NCBI GenBank assembly: GCA_903938815.1
Contig: CAJAES010000072.1
Location: 62,001-126,000 of the forward strand
From: an uncultured beta proteobacterium
GTDB taxonomy: Bacteria; Pseudomonadota; Gammaproteobacteria; Burkholderiales; Burkholderiaceae_C
Direction of reading: 5' to 3'
Length of the DNA stretch: 64,000 bases
The translations under genes and the position numbers were made by a program. Shown in pieces: positions 28,177 through 38,444 of this stretch. Below the pieces are notes generated by a model that was given only the letters and a program-made list of their open reading frames with translations, was not told the origin of the DNA and searched no databases. The number at the start of each line of letters is the position of its first letter. The stretch's first letter is position 1.

Positions 28177-30113
28177 GCGGCCAGGCTGGCCAGCCACTGG
28201 CCGGCCTCTTCCTGGCTGTGGATTCGCCCCATCGGGGGCAACGCGGCCAGCAGCCGCTCTCCATAGCGTGAGTTGGCGAGGCGCGTATCGCACAACACGA
28301 GCAGGCCGCGGTCGGATTCCGTGCGGATCAATCGCCCGGCGCCCTGCTTCAGGGCCACTGCCGCCTCGGCCACGAAGTAGGCATCGAACGGGTCCTTGCC
28401 CTCGGCCTTGAGCTGGCGCACGCGGGCCTCCACCAGCGGATCGTTCGGGGGCGGGAACGGCAGCTTGTCGATCAGCACGCATTGCAGGGCATCGCCCGGC
28501 ATGTCGATGCCCTCCCAGAAGCTGTGCGAACCCACCAGCACCTTGCCGACACCGTCGCCGAAACGCTGCAGCAGCGTGCGCCGCGGCTCGCTGCCCTGCA
28601 CCAGGACCTCCAGCGTCGCGCCCTGCTTTTCAAGCCAGGCGCGCAGCGCGTCGGCGATGCCCGGCAGCACGCGCAGCGTGGTCGTCAGCACGAAGGTACG
28701 GCCACCCAGACGGTGGGCGCAACGCGCCGCCAGCGTCCCCACGGCCGCCGGGTGCGCGCCGTCGTTGGGCAGCGGCAGGCGCGAAGGCACCCACAGCCGC
28801 GCCTGGTTCGGGTAGTCGAAGGGGCTGCCCACGCGCAGGTGCACGGCATCCTCAAGGCCTGTGGACCGCGTGAACCAGCCCAGTTCATCATCGTCGCCCA
28901 GCGTGGCCGAGGTGAAGATCCAGGCCCTCGGCGCCTTCTGGCGCTGCTCGGTCAGCATCGACCGGATGTCCAGCGGCGACTCCACCAGGCGCGCCTGGTG
29001 CGTGCTCAGATCCACCCAGCGGACATGGCCGTTGGGCAGCGGGCCCAGGAAGCGCGCCATCAGCGCCATGAGCGCGCGGGCCCGTTCGGCCAGGCGCAGA
29101 AAATCGGGCGCGGCGCCTTCCATGGCCTCGCAGGCCAGCGCGGTGGATTCGGCAGCAGCGGCCAGCGCAGCCAGCGGGGCGTCGAGCATGCCGTCGGCGG
29201 CGCATTCCTCGTAGCGCAGCTTCAGCGTGCCGCGCACGTCGTGGCGCGGGCCGGCACAGGCCAGGCGCAGTTCGCGGGCCGCGAGTTCCAGGCGCGCGGA
29301 CAGGCCCTGCCAATCCTGCAGGCCGCGTGCATGCTGCAGGCCGACGCCCAGCACATCGCGCGCAAGATCCAGCGCCTGCCCCGTGGACAAGGTGCTGCCC
29401 AGAAACTGCACGCCGGCCTCGACGAGCTGGTGTGCCTCGTCGAAGACGGCGGCGTCCACGGTGGGCAGCAGTTCGGCCACGCCGCTGTCGCGCAGGGACA
29501 GGTCGGCGAAGAACAGGTGGTGGTTGATGACGACGAGGTCGGCCGCCATGGCATCGCGCCGCGCCTGCATCACGTGGCAGTTGCGATAGGCCGGGCAATC
29601 GCTGCCCAGGCAGTTCTCGCGCGTGGATGTCACGAGCGGGATCACCGGGGAGCGGTCGTCCAGGCCGTCGATCTCGGCGAGATCCCCGCTGCGGGTGGAC
29701 TGCGCCCAGGTCTCGACCCGGGCCAGTTGCCGCACGGCCCAGCGGTCGGGCAGCTGCGCGCTGAGGCGGGCCATCTCGAGCCGGTGGCGGCACAGGTAGC
29801 TGGCGCGGCCCTTCAGCAGCGCCAGCGTCACGGGCACGCCCAATGCGTCCCGCAGGCGAGGCAGGTCCCGAAGGAAGAGCTGGTCCTGCAGGCTCTTGGT
29901 GGCGGTGCTGACCAGCGCGCGCCCGCCGGACAGCAGCAACGGCACGAGGTAGGCGAAGGTCTTGCCGACACCCGTGCCGGCCTCGGCCACGAGCGCGTGA
30001 CGCTGCTCGAGCGCTTCGGCCACGGCCGCGGACAGGCGGTCCTGTGCCGCGCGGGGCTTGAATCCGGGGTCACGGCGCGCGAGCGGGCCGCCATCCTCGA
30101 AGGCCTCGGCCAC
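28173..30113 (-). CDS. DinG/YoaA-like ATP-dependent DNA helicase (probable GTG start)
   Basis: EAGTGVGKTFAYLVPLLLSG, DEAH (AVFDEAHQLVEAG), GAGRLIRTESDRGLLVLCD. Confidence 0.92.
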   Translation of the reverse strand: MAEAFEDGGPLARRDPGFKPRAAQDRLSAAVAEALEQRHALVAEAGTGVGKTFAYLVPLLLSGGRALVSTATKSLQDQLFLRDLPRLRDALGVPVTLALLKGRASYLCRHRLEMARLSAQLPDRWAVRQLARVETWAQSTRSGDLAEIDGLDDRSPVIPLVTSTRENCLGSDCPAYRNCHVMQARRDAMAADLVVINHHLFFADLSLRDSGVAELLPTVDAAVFDEAHQLVEAGVQFLGSTLSTGQALDLARDVLGVGLQHARGLQDWQGLSARLELAARELRLACAGPRHDVRGTLKLRYEECAADGMLDAPLAALAAAAESTALACEAMEGAAPDFLRLAERARALMALMARFLGPLPNGHVRWVDLSTHQARLVESPLDIRSMLTEQRQKAPRAWIFTSATLGDDDELGWFTRSTGLEDAVHLRVGSPFDYPNQARLWVPSRLPLPNDGAHPAAVGTLAARCAHRLGGRTFVLTTTLRVLPGIADALRAWLEKQGATLEVLVQGSEPRRTLLQRFGDGVGKVLVGSHSFWEGIDMPGDALQCVLIDKLPFPPPNDPLVEARVRQLKAEGKDPFDAYFVAEAAVALKQGAGRLIRTESDRGLLVLCDTRLANSRYGERLLAALPPMGRIHSQEEAGQWLASLAA

Positions 30114-30136
30114 CTGGCGTGCCAGATCCGTGGCGC

Positions 30137-30340
30137 TCAGGCGGGCTCCGGCGGGTCGAGCTCGATTTCCAGCCGCGAGATCTGGTCGCGCAGCACCAGG
30201 CGGCGCTTCTTCAGGCGGCGAAGGCTGAGGTCGTCGAGCGGAGGAGCCTCGGCCGTGCAATCGATCAGGCTGTCGAGATCGGCATGTTCCATGCGCAACT
30301 CGATCAGTCGTCGATGAGGGGAATGCAGGTCTTGATCCAT
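30137..30340 (-). CDS. DUF465 (YdcH-like) small protein
   Basis: DLSLRRLKKRRLVLRDQISRLE motif; start MDQDLHSPHRR. Confidence 0.8.
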   Translation of the reverse strand: MDQDLHSPHRRLIELRMEHADLDSLIDCTAEAPPLDDLSLRRLKKRRLVLRDQISRLEIELDPPEPA

Positions 30341-30378
30341 GGGAATGCAGGCAGGAGCCGAGTTTATAGTCCGGCTCA

Positions 30379-31140
30379 ATGAGCGCTACCGCATTTCGAA
30401 TGACCGCCTCCACCGGCCTGCATCGCGGTGACCGTGCCTATCAGCAGGATCAGGTCGAGATCCTGATGCACGAGCGCGTGCAAGGCTGTGCTCTGGCCGT
30501 GCTGGCCGACGGCATGGGCGGCAAGAGCGGCGGCCGCAAGGCCGCGGACCAGGTTCTCCTGACCGCCCGCCAACTGTTCGACCGCTTCGTGCCGGGCAAG
30601 GACGACGCCGCCGAGTTGCTGAAGGCCCTGGTGGACGAATCCCACCTGATGATCAAGCTGACCGCGATCACGGCCGAGGAAGAGCCGCACAGCACCGTGG
30701 CCGCCTACCTGCTCACGCCCAACCTGATGTGCGAGGCCGTGCACGCCGGCGACTCCCGCGTGTATCACTTCCGCGGCGGCGAGATGGTCGGCCGCAGCGT
30801 AGACCACTCCTTCGTGCAGCGCCTTGTCGAGGAAGGCAAGATCACCGAGGAGCAGGCCAACTCTCACCCGCAGTCCAACCTGCTGACCGGCTGCCTCGGC
30901 ACGCACCAGGATCCGCCGCATTCACCCTGGTCGCTCGGCGAGCTCCAGCCCGGCGACACGATGCTGGCCTGCAGCGACGGCCTGTGGCACTACTTCACGC
31001 CGAAGGAACTGGGTGCGATCGTGAACACCCTGCCCCCGCGGGAAGCCAGCGAGATGCTGATCAACAAGGCGCGCCAGCGCGCACGCGGCGGCGGCGACAA
31101 CCTGTCTCTCGCCATGATCAGGATCGACCCGCTGCGCTGA
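30379..31140 (+). CDS. PP2C-type protein serine/threonine phosphatase
   Basis: GDRAYQQDQ, LAVLADGMGGKSGGRKAAD, VHAGDSRVYHFRGG, ACSDGLWHYF. Confidence 0.92.
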   Translation: MSATAFRMTASTGLHRGDRAYQQDQVEILMHERVQGCALAVLADGMGGKSGGRKAADQVLLTARQLFDRFVPGKDDAAELLKALVDESHLMIKLTAITAEEEPHSTVAAYLLTPNLMCEAVHAGDSRVYHFRGGEMVGRSVDHSFVQRLVEEGKITEEQANSHPQSNLLTGCLGTHQDPPHSPWSLGELQPGDTMLACSDGLWHYFTPKELGAIVNTLPPREASEMLINKARQRARGGGDNLSLAMIRIDPLR

Positions 31141-31162
31141 AGCGCGGCTTGCGCCGGCGGGC

Positions 31163-32260
31163 TCAGGTGAGCCCGGTGTCGACCTCTCGCCGTTCCAGCT
31201 CCAGGTATTCGGCCGACTGCATCTCGTGCAGCCGCGACACCGTCCGCGGAAACTCGTGCGACATCGGCCCTTCGGTGTAGAGCTGGTCGGCCGGCACCTC
31301 GGCGGAGAGGATCAGCTTGACGCGCCGGTCGTAGAGCACGTCCACCAGCCACGTGAAGCGGCGCGCCTCGCTGGCGAGGCGCGGCGGCATCAGGGGCACG
31401 CCCGACAGCAGCACCGTGTGAAACCGCGATGCGATCTCGAGGTAGTCGTTCTGCGAACGCGGGCCGCCGCACAGCGTCTTGAAGTCGAACCACACCACGC
31501 CGCCGGCACGCCGAAGCGCACGCAGTTCCCGGTGCTCGATGTTCAGCACCGGCGGCTCCTCGCGCGCCTCAGCCAGGTTGGTGAAGGCCTGCGCCATCTC
31601 GGCCTCGGCGACCTCACCCAGCGGCTGGTGGTACATCTGCACCTGCTGCAGCGTGCGGCGCCGGTAGTCGTTTCCGGCGTCGACGTTCAGCACCTCGAGC
31701 TTGTCCTTGAGCAGCGCGATGGCCGGCAGGATGCGGTCGCGGTGCAGCCCGTTGGGGTACAGGCCGTCGGGGTGAAAGTTGGACGTCGTGACGATGCTGA
31801 CGCGGTGTTCGAACATCGACACCAGCAAGCGGTGCAGGATCATCGCGTCGGTGACGTCGGCGACGTGGAACTCGTCGAAGCAGATCAGTCGGAAACGGCG
31901 CGCGATGCGCTCGCCCAGCACCTGCAGCGGGTCGGCCGTGCCCTTCAGCTCCTGCAGTTCACGGTGCACCTCGCGCATGAACTCGTGGAAGTGCAGGCGC
32001 GTCTTGCGCGTGAGCGGCACCGACTGGAAGAAGCAGTCCATCAGGAAGCTCTTGCCGCGCCCGACACCGCCCCACATGTAGACGCCACGCGGGATCGGCG
32101 GGCGCACCAGCAGCTTTGTCAGCGGGTTGCGCCGCCGAGCCTTGTAGGTCGCCCACTCGTCCTCGCAGCGCTCCAGCGCGGCAACGGCGCGCAACTGCGC
32201 GTCGTCGGTCGCGTAGCCACGCTCGGCGAGCGTGGCCTCGTACAGCGCCCTGACACCCAT
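31163..32260 (-). CDS. zapE: Cell division protein ZapE (AFG1-like ATPase)
   Basis: GVYMWGGVGRGKSFLMDCFF; ICFDEFHVADVTDAMIL; start MGVRALYEATLAERGY. Confidence 0.94.
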   Translation of the reverse strand: MGVRALYEATLAERGYATDDAQLRAVAALERCEDEWATYKARRRNPLTKLLVRPPIPRGVYMWGGVGRGKSFLMDCFFQSVPLTRKTRLHFHEFMREVHRELQELKGTADPLQVLGERIARRFRLICFDEFHVADVTDAMILHRLLVSMFEHRVSIVTTSNFHPDGLYPNGLHRDRILPAIALLKDKLEVLNVDAGNDYRRRTLQQVQMYHQPLGEVAEAEMAQAFTNLAEAREEPPVLNIEHRELRALRRAGGVVWFDFKTLCGGPRSQNDYLEIASRFHTVLLSGVPLMPPRLASEARRFTWLVDVLYDRRVKLILSAEVPADQLYTEGPMSHEFPRTVSRLHEMQSAEYLELERREVDTGLT

Positions 32261-32271
32261 CGCCCCGGGCT

Positions 32272-33690
32272 TCAGAAATTCAGGGTGCGCTTGTCGACCG
32301 CGAGCGCGGCTTCCTTCGTCGCCTCGCTGAGCGACGGGTGCGCGTGGCAGATGCGCGCGATGTCCTCGCTGCTGGCGCGGAACTCCATCGCCACCACGGC
32401 CTCGGCGATCAGTTCGCTGGCCATCGGGCCGACGATGTGCACGCCCAGGATCTCGTCGGTGACGGCATCGGCCAGGAACTTGACCATGCCGGTGGTGTCG
32501 CCGAGCGCGCGCGCACGGCCGTTGGCCAGGAACGGGAAGGTGCCGGCCTTGTACTGGGCGCCCCGCGCCTTGAGCTGCTGCTCGGTCTCGCCCACCCACG
32601 CGATCTCGGGGCTGGTGTAGATGACCCAGGGGATCGTGTTGAAGTTGACGTGGCCGTGCTGCCCGGCCATGCGCTCGGCCACCGCAACGCCCTCTTCTTC
32701 GGCCTTGTGGGCGAGCATCGGCCCGCGGACGACGTCGCCCACCGCCCACACGCCGGGCAGGTTGGTCCGGCACTCGGCGTCCACGACGATGGCGCCGCGT
32801 TCGTCGAGCTTCAGGCCCACGGCCTCGACGTTGAGCCCCGTGGTGTTGGGCACGCGGCCGATGGAGATGATGAGCTTGTCGACCACCAGTTCCTGGGCTT
32901 CGCCCTTGGCGTTGGTCCAGGCGATGTTCACGCCCTTCTTGCCCGTCTTGATCTCGCCGACCTTCACGCCGAGCTCGATCTTCAGGCCCTGCTTCGTGAA
33001 CGCCTTGTGGGCTTCCTTGGCGATCTGCTCGTCCACCGCCCCCAGGAAGGTGGGCAGCCCTTCGAGCACCGTGACCTCCGCGCCGAGACGACGCCACACG
33101 GAGCCCATCTCCAGGCCGATGACGCCGGCGCCGATGAGGCCCAGCTTCTTCGGCACCGCGCCGACGCGCAGCGCGCCGTCGTTGCTGAGGATCTGCTGCT
33201 CGTCGAAGGGCGTGCCCGGCAGCGCGCGCGCGCTCGAGCCCGTGGCCACGACGACCTGCCGGCCCGTCAGGGTCTCGGCGCCGACGGCGATCTCGTAGCC
33301 ACCCTCGACCGCGCGGACGAACGAGCCGCGGCCGTGGAAGAAGCTGATCTTGTTCTTCTTGAGGAGGTACAGGATGCCGTCGTTGTTCTGCTTCACGACC
33401 TGGTCCTTGCGGGCCAGCATCTTCGGCACGTCGATGCTCAGGTCCTTCAGGCCGATGCCGTGGTCGGCGAAGTGGTGCGCCGCCTGCTCGTAGTGCTCGC
33501 TCGACTGCAGCAGCGCCTTGCTGGGAATGCAGCCCACGTTCGTGCAGGTACCGCCCGGGGCGGGGCCGCCGGCGGCGTTCTTCCACTCGTCGATGCAGGC
33601 GGTCTTGAAGCCCAGCTGGGCGGCGCGGATGGCGGCGATGTAGCCACCGGGGCCACCGCCGATGACGATGACGTCGAAAGATTGGGACAT
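32272..33690 (-). CDS. lpdA: Dihydrolipoamide dehydrogenase (E3)
   Basis: GGGPGGYIAAIRAAQLG; GGTCTNVGCIPSKALL; CHAHPSLSEATKEAAL. Confidence 0.97.
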   Translation of the reverse strand: MSQSFDVIVIGGGPGGYIAAIRAAQLGFKTACIDEWKNAAGGPAPGGTCTNVGCIPSKALLQSSEHYEQAAHHFADHGIGLKDLSIDVPKMLARKDQVVKQNNDGILYLLKKNKISFFHGRGSFVRAVEGGYEIAVGAETLTGRQVVVATGSSARALPGTPFDEQQILSNDGALRVGAVPKKLGLIGAGVIGLEMGSVWRRLGAEVTVLEGLPTFLGAVDEQIAKEAHKAFTKQGLKIELGVKVGEIKTGKKGVNIAWTNAKGEAQELVVDKLIISIGRVPNTTGLNVEAVGLKLDERGAIVVDAECRTNLPGVWAVGDVVRGPMLAHKAEEEGVAVAERMAGQHGHVNFNTIPWVIYTSPEIAWVGETEQQLKARGAQYKAGTFPFLANGRARALGDTTGMVKFLADAVTDEILGVHIVGPMASELIAEAVVAMEFRASSEDIARICHAHPSLSEATKEAALAVDKRTLNF

Positions 33691-33697
33691 GGTGTGA

Positions 33698-34018
33698 TCA
33701 GTTGGCGGACCCGTCCTCGGGGACGAAGATCCAGAGCAGGAGGTACAGCAGCACGCCGGTGCCGCCGAAGATGGCCAGCACCGTCAGCAGAAGCCGCCAC
33801 ACCCAGGTGTCGACCCCGCTGATGACGGCGATGCCGCCGCAGACCCCGCCCAGCCAGCGGTCGGTGCGGCTGCGGCGGAAGCGGTTGAACTGGGGGGACG
33901 AAAAGGGTGCGGGTTCCCCGGAAAGGACCCGAGCCTTGGCACGCTGGAACTCGTCGTCGGTGAGCGACCCGGCGGCGCGCAGCGCCTCCAGGCGTGAAAG
34001 TTCTTCGGCCAGGCTCAT
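33698..34018 (-). CDS. PspC-domain membrane protein with N-terminal SHOCT-like segment
   Basis: RWLGGVCGGIAVISGVDTWVWRLLLTVLAIFGGTGVLLYLLLWIFVPED. Confidence 0.88.
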   Translation of the reverse strand: MSLAEELSRLEALRAAGSLTDDEFQRAKARVLSGEPAPFSSPQFNRFRRSRTDRWLGGVCGGIAVISGVDTWVWRLLLTVLAIFGGTGVLLYLLLWIFVPEDGSAN

Positions 34019-34037
34019 GGGTTCCCCTTCAGGGTGG

Positions 34038-35297
34038 TCAGATGTCGAACAGCAGCCGCGCCGGGTCCTCCAGCGCTTCCTTCATCGTCACCAGGCCAAG
34101 CACGGCTTCGCGGCCGTCGATGATCCGGTGGTCATAGCTCATCGCCAGGTAGTTGATCGGGCGGACCACGACCTGACCGTTCTCGACGACCGCACGGTCC
34201 TTGGTGGCGTGAACCCCCAGGATCGCGCTCTGCGGCGGGTTGATGATGGGCGTCGACAGCATCGAGCCGAAGGTGCCGCCGTTGCTGATGCTGAAGGTGC
34301 CGCCAGTCAGCTCGTCGATGCCGAGCTTGCCGTCCTTGGCCTTCTGGCCGAACTCGGCGATCTTCTTCTCGATGTCGGCGAAGGACATCTGGTCGACGTT
34401 GCGCAGCACCGGCACCACCAGGCCGCGCGGCGAACCCACCGCGATGCCGATGTCGAAGTAGCCGTGGTACACGATGTCGTTGCCGTCCACCGAGGCATTG
34501 ATGATCGGGTACTTCTTCAGCGCCGCGACGGCCGCCTTCACGAAGAAGCTCATGAAGCCCAGCTTCACGCCGTGCTCCTTCTCGAACTTCTCCTGGAACT
34601 TCTTGCGCATCTCCATCACCGGGGCCATGTTGACCTCGTTGAAGGTGGTCAGGATGGCATTGGTGCTCTGCGACTGGACCAGGCGCTCGGCGATGCGGGC
34701 ACGCAGGCGGGACATCGGCACGCGCTGTTCAGGGCGGTCGCCGAGATTCATGCCCATCGGTGCGGCAACCTGCTGCAGCGCCGGCTTGGCAGCCGCCGCG
34801 GGCGCGGCAGCCGGTGCCGCCGGCTTCGGCGCAGCGAGCGCGCCGAGCACGTCGCCCTTGGTCACGCGGCCGTCCTTGCCGGTGCCGGGCACCGAGCCCG
34901 ACGCCATGCTGTTGTCGGCCATCAGCTTGGCTGCCGCGGGCATCGCGACACCGGCCTTGGCGGCCGAGACGGGCGCTGCGGCAGCAGCCGGCGCGGGCGC
35001 AGGTGCTGCGGCCGCAGGGGCCGGCGCGGCAGCGGCAGGTGCCGCCGACGCGGTGGCGGCGGTGTCGATGCGCGCGATCAGCTGATCGCTGACGACGGTG
35101 CCGCCGTCCGCCACCACCAGCTCGGCCATGACGCCGGCCGCCGGCGCCGGGACTTCCAGCACGACCTTGTCGGTCTCGATCTCGATCAGGATCTCATCCA
35201 GCGCCACGGCTTCGCCGGGCTTCTTCTTCCACTGCAGCAGCGTCGCTTCGGCGACGGATTCGGACAGCTGCGGGACCTTGACTTCTACGATGGCCAT
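34038..35297 (-). CDS. odhB: 2-oxoglutarate dehydrogenase E2, dihydrolipoamide succinyltransferase
   Basis: Lipoyl domain [15 protein letters not shown]; catalytic [16 protein letters not shown]; Ala-Pro linkers. Confidence 0.97.
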   Translation of the reverse strand: MAIVEVKVPQLSESVAEATLLQWKKKPGEAVALDEILIEIETDKVVLEVPAPAAGVMAELVVADGGTVVSDQLIARIDTAATASAAPAAAAPAPAAAAPAPAPAAAAAPVSAAKAGVAMPAAAKLMADNSMASGSVPGTGKDGRVTKGDVLGALAAPKPAAPAAAPAAAAKPALQQVAAPMGMNLGDRPEQRVPMSRLRARIAERLVQSQSTNAILTTFNEVNMAPVMEMRKKFQEKFEKEHGVKLGFMSFFVKAAVAALKKYPIINASVDGNDIVYHGYFDIGIAVGSPRGLVVPVLRNVDQMSFADIEKKIAEFGQKAKDGKLGIDELTGGTFSISNGGTFGSMLSTPIINPPQSAILGVHATKDRAVVENGQVVVRPINYLAMSYDHRIIDGREAVLGLVTMKEALEDPARLLFDI

Positions 35298-35329
35298 CTC
35301 TCTTCTTTCTTGTCAGATGCGGGTCGGGC

Positions 35330-38188
35330 TCACTTCGTCAGAACGAAGCCCTTGAGCTTGCCGAAAGCCTGGTCGACCAGGGCCTTCTGCTGTTCCTGGT
35401 GCAAATGGGCGTAGCCCACCGCCGGTGACGCCGAGGCGGCGCGACCGGCATAGCCCAGGCGCTGACCCTCGAGCATGTTCTCGTGGATCTGGTGCTGGAT
35501 GAAGAACCAGGCGCCCTGGTTCTGCGGCTCGTCCTGGCACCACACCACTTCGGTGGCGTTCGGGAACCGCTTCATCTCGGTGGAGAACGCCTTGTGCGGG
35601 AACGGATACAGCTGCTCCACGCGCAGGATGGCCACGTCGGATGACTTCTTCTCCTCGCGCCGGCGCTGCAGGTCGTACGCGACCTTGCCGGAGCAGATGA
35701 TCACGCGCTTGACCTGATCGCCCTCGATGTCCCCGCGCTGCGGCCCGATCACGGTGCGGAACTCGCCCTTCGTGAACTCGGCCAGCGGCGACGTGGCGTC
35801 CTTGGCGCGCAGCAGCGACTTCGGCGTCAGGATGATCAGCGGCTTGCGGAACTGGCGCACCATCTGCCGGCGCAGCAGATGGAAGATCTGGCTCGACGAC
35901 GTGGGCTGGCAGATCTGCATGTTGTTGTCAGCGGCCAGCTGCATGAAGCGCTCCAGGCGCGCCGAGCTGTGCTCGGGGCCCTGCCCTTCGTAGCCGTGCG
36001 GCAGCATCAGCGTCAGGCCGTTGACGCGGCCCCACTTCACTTCGCCGCTCGCGATGAACTGGTCGATGACGACCTGCGCACCGTTGACGAAGTCGCCGAA
36101 CTGCGCTTCCCAGATGACCAGCGTGTTCGGCTCGGCGGAAGCGTAGCCGTACTCGAAGCCCAGGACGGCCTCTTCGGACAGCAGCGAATCGATGACGCGG
36201 AACTGCGCTTGGCCATCGGCCACGTTCTCCAGCGGAACGTAGGTGCCGGTGTCCCACTTCTCGCGGTTCTGGTCGTGCAGCACCGCGTGGCGGTGCGTGA
36301 ACGTGCCGCGGCCGCAGTCTTCGCCGGACAGGCGAACGGCATAGCCGCTGGCCACCAGCGAGGCATAGGCCATGGTCTCGCCCATGCCCCAGTCGACGTT
36401 GATCTCGCCGCGGCCCATCGCGGCGCGGTCGGCCAGCACTTTCTCGACGAGCGGGTGGACCTTGAAGTCCTTCGGCACCGTGGTCACGCGCTCGGCCAGG
36501 CGCTTGACCTCGGCCAGCGGGAGCGCGGTGTCGGAGGCATCCGTCCACTTCTTGCCCAGGAAGGGCGCCCAGTCGACGGCGTACTTGCTCTTGAAGTTGG
36601 TCAGCACCGGGTCGACGGTGTGGCGGCCTTCGTCCATCGCGGCGCGGTAGGCCTTGACCATGGCGTCCGGGCCATCGGCCGGCAGCACGCCCTGCGCCAC
36701 CAGCTTGTCGCCGTACAGGCGGCGGGTGCCCGGGTGCTGGGCGATCTTCTTGTACATCAGCGGCTGGGTCAGGCTGGGCGTGTCCTGCTCGTTGTGGCCC
36801 AGCTTGCGGAAGCAGACGATGTCGACCACGACGTCCTTGCCGAACTGCTGGCGGTAGTCCATGGCGATCTGGGTGCACTGCACCACCGCCTCGGGGTCGT
36901 CCCCGTTCACGTGCAGCACGGGTGCATCGATCATCTTCACGACGTCGGTGCAATACAGGGACGAGCGGCTATCGCGCGGGTCGCTGGTGGTGAAGCCGAT
37001 CTGGTTGTTGATGACCAGGTGCACGGTGCCGCCAGTGCGGTAGCCACGCGTCTGCGCCAAGGCCAGCGTCTCCATGACCACGCCCTGGCCCGCGAAGGCG
37101 GCGTCGCCGTGCACCAGCACCGGCAGCACCTGCGCGCCCGTGGCGTCGCCGCGGCGCTCCATGCGCGCCTTGACCGAGCCCTCGACGACCGGGTTCACGA
37201 TCTCGAGGTGCGAAGGGTTGAAGGCCAGGCTCAGGTGAACCGGGCCGCCGCGGGTGGTGACGTCGCTGGAGAAGCCCTGGTGGTACTTCACGTCGCCGGA
37301 AGGAAGGTCTTCCTTGGCGGTGTGGTCGAACTCCGCGAACAGGTCCTTGGGCATCTTGCCGAGGGTGTTCACGAGCACGTTCAGGCGGCCGCGGTGGGCC
37401 ATGCCGATCACGATTTCCTGGACGCCATGGGCGCCCGCGCGCTGGATGACCTCGTCCATCGAGGCGATGAAGCTCTCGCCGCCCTCGAGCGAGAAGCGCT
37501 TCTGGCCGACGTACTTGGTGTGGAGATAGCGCTCCAGGCCCTCGCCGGCCGTCAGGCGGTCGAGGATGTGCTTCTTCTCGTCAGCGGTGAAGCTGGCCTT
37601 GCCGCGCACGCTCTCCAGCCGTTCCTGCCACCAGCGCTTTTCCACCGGCTCGGTGATGTGCATGATCTCGGCGCCGATCGACCCGCAGTAGGTCTCGCGC
37701 AGAGCCTGCAGGATCTCCCGCAGGGTCATGTGCTCGGCCTTGCTGAAGTACGTGTTCGTCGCACTGAACGTGATGTCCATGTCGGACTCGGTCAGGTCGT
37801 AGAACGCGGGCTCCAGCTCGGGGATCTTGGGGCGCTCGGTGCGCTTGAGGGGGTCCAGGTCGGCCCAGCGGGCGCCGAGCGAACGGTAGGCGGCGATGAG
37901 CGACTGCACGTGCAGCTGCTTGCGCGCGATGGCGAGGTCGTCGCCGGTGGACTTGACGACGAAGCCGCCGGACTTGGCGCGCTGCGCGAAAGATTCGATG
38001 ACCGGTGCGTGCGCGACATCCCGCGCCTCGGAACCATCGACCGCCGGCACATGCTGCAGGTTGTCGAAGTAGGTCCGCCAGTTGTCGGGCACGCTGCCTG
38101 GGTTGTCGAGGTAGGCCTCATAGAGTTCCTCGACATACGGCGCATTGCCGCCGAACAGGTACGAGTTGGACCTGTGTTGGTGCATCAT
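35330..38188 (-). CDS. sucA: 2-oxoglutarate dehydrogenase E1
   Basis: NSYLFGGNAPYVEELYEAYLDNPGSVPDNWR; IGMAHRGRLNVLVN; HGDAAFAGQGVV. Confidence 0.97.
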   Translation of the reverse strand: MMHQHRSNSYLFGGNAPYVEELYEAYLDNPGSVPDNWRTYFDNLQHVPAVDGSEARDVAHAPVIESFAQRAKSGGFVVKSTGDDLAIARKQLHVQSLIAAYRSLGARWADLDPLKRTERPKIPELEPAFYDLTESDMDITFSATNTYFSKAEHMTLREILQALRETYCGSIGAEIMHITEPVEKRWWQERLESVRGKASFTADEKKHILDRLTAGEGLERYLHTKYVGQKRFSLEGGESFIASMDEVIQRAGAHGVQEIVIGMAHRGRLNVLVNTLGKMPKDLFAEFDHTAKEDLPSGDVKYHQGFSSDVTTRGGPVHLSLAFNPSHLEIVNPVVEGSVKARMERRGDATGAQVLPVLVHGDAAFAGQGVVMETLALAQTRGYRTGGTVHLVINNQIGFTTSDPRDSRSSLYCTDVVKMIDAPVLHVNGDDPEAVVQCTQIAMDYRQQFGKDVVVDIVCFRKLGHNEQDTPSLTQPLMYKKIAQHPGTRRLYGDKLVAQGVLPADGPDAMVKAYRAAMDEGRHTVDPVLTNFKSKYAVDWAPFLGKKWTDASDTALPLAEVKRLAERVTTVPKDFKVHPLVEKVLADRAAMGRGEINVDWGMGETMAYASLVASGYAVRLSGEDCGRGTFTHRHAVLHDQNREKWDTGTYVPLENVADGQAQFRVIDSLLSEEAVLGFEYGYASAEPNTLVIWEAQFGDFVNGAQVVIDQFIASGEVKWGRVNGLTLMLPHGYEGQGPEHSSARLERFMQLAADNNMQICQPTSSSQIFHLLRRQMVRQFRKPLIILTPKSLLRAKDATSPLAEFTKGEFRTVIGPQRGDIEGDQVKRVIICSGKVAYDLQRRREEKKSSDVAILRVEQLYPFPHKAFSTEMKRFPNATEVVWCQDEPQNQGAWFFIQHQIHENMLEGQRLGYAGRAASASPAVGYAHLHQEQQKALVDQAFGKLKGFVLTK

Positions 38189-38444
38189 CTTTCGCTCACC
38201 TTTCGTCCGGGCTCTGCCAGGACTCCGATGGGTTGAACAACCTTCCGCGGCCCCGGCTGCACCGGTTGGCGGATTGCGACCCGCCTTGCCGCATGGGACA
38301 CGCGGGCAAGGGGACGGGGAAGGGCCACGTCTAGTCAGGGTTGGACTTTACCACCCGCAACCTGACCGATGCCCGCAATTGGACCGTATCGAACCTGCTG
38401 TTCCGCTGACAGTGCACGGCAGTTGTGCACAGACTGTCGGCTGA

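Noticed and set aside
31163-33586. 807-aa minus-strand ORF extending zapE through lpdA
   Set aside because: Upstream part is an out-of-frame reading of lpdA; real zapE start is near 32260
35879-38236. 785-aa plus-strand ORF opposite sucA
   Set aside because: Antisense shadow of sucA, His/Val/Asp-rich composition typical of such shadows
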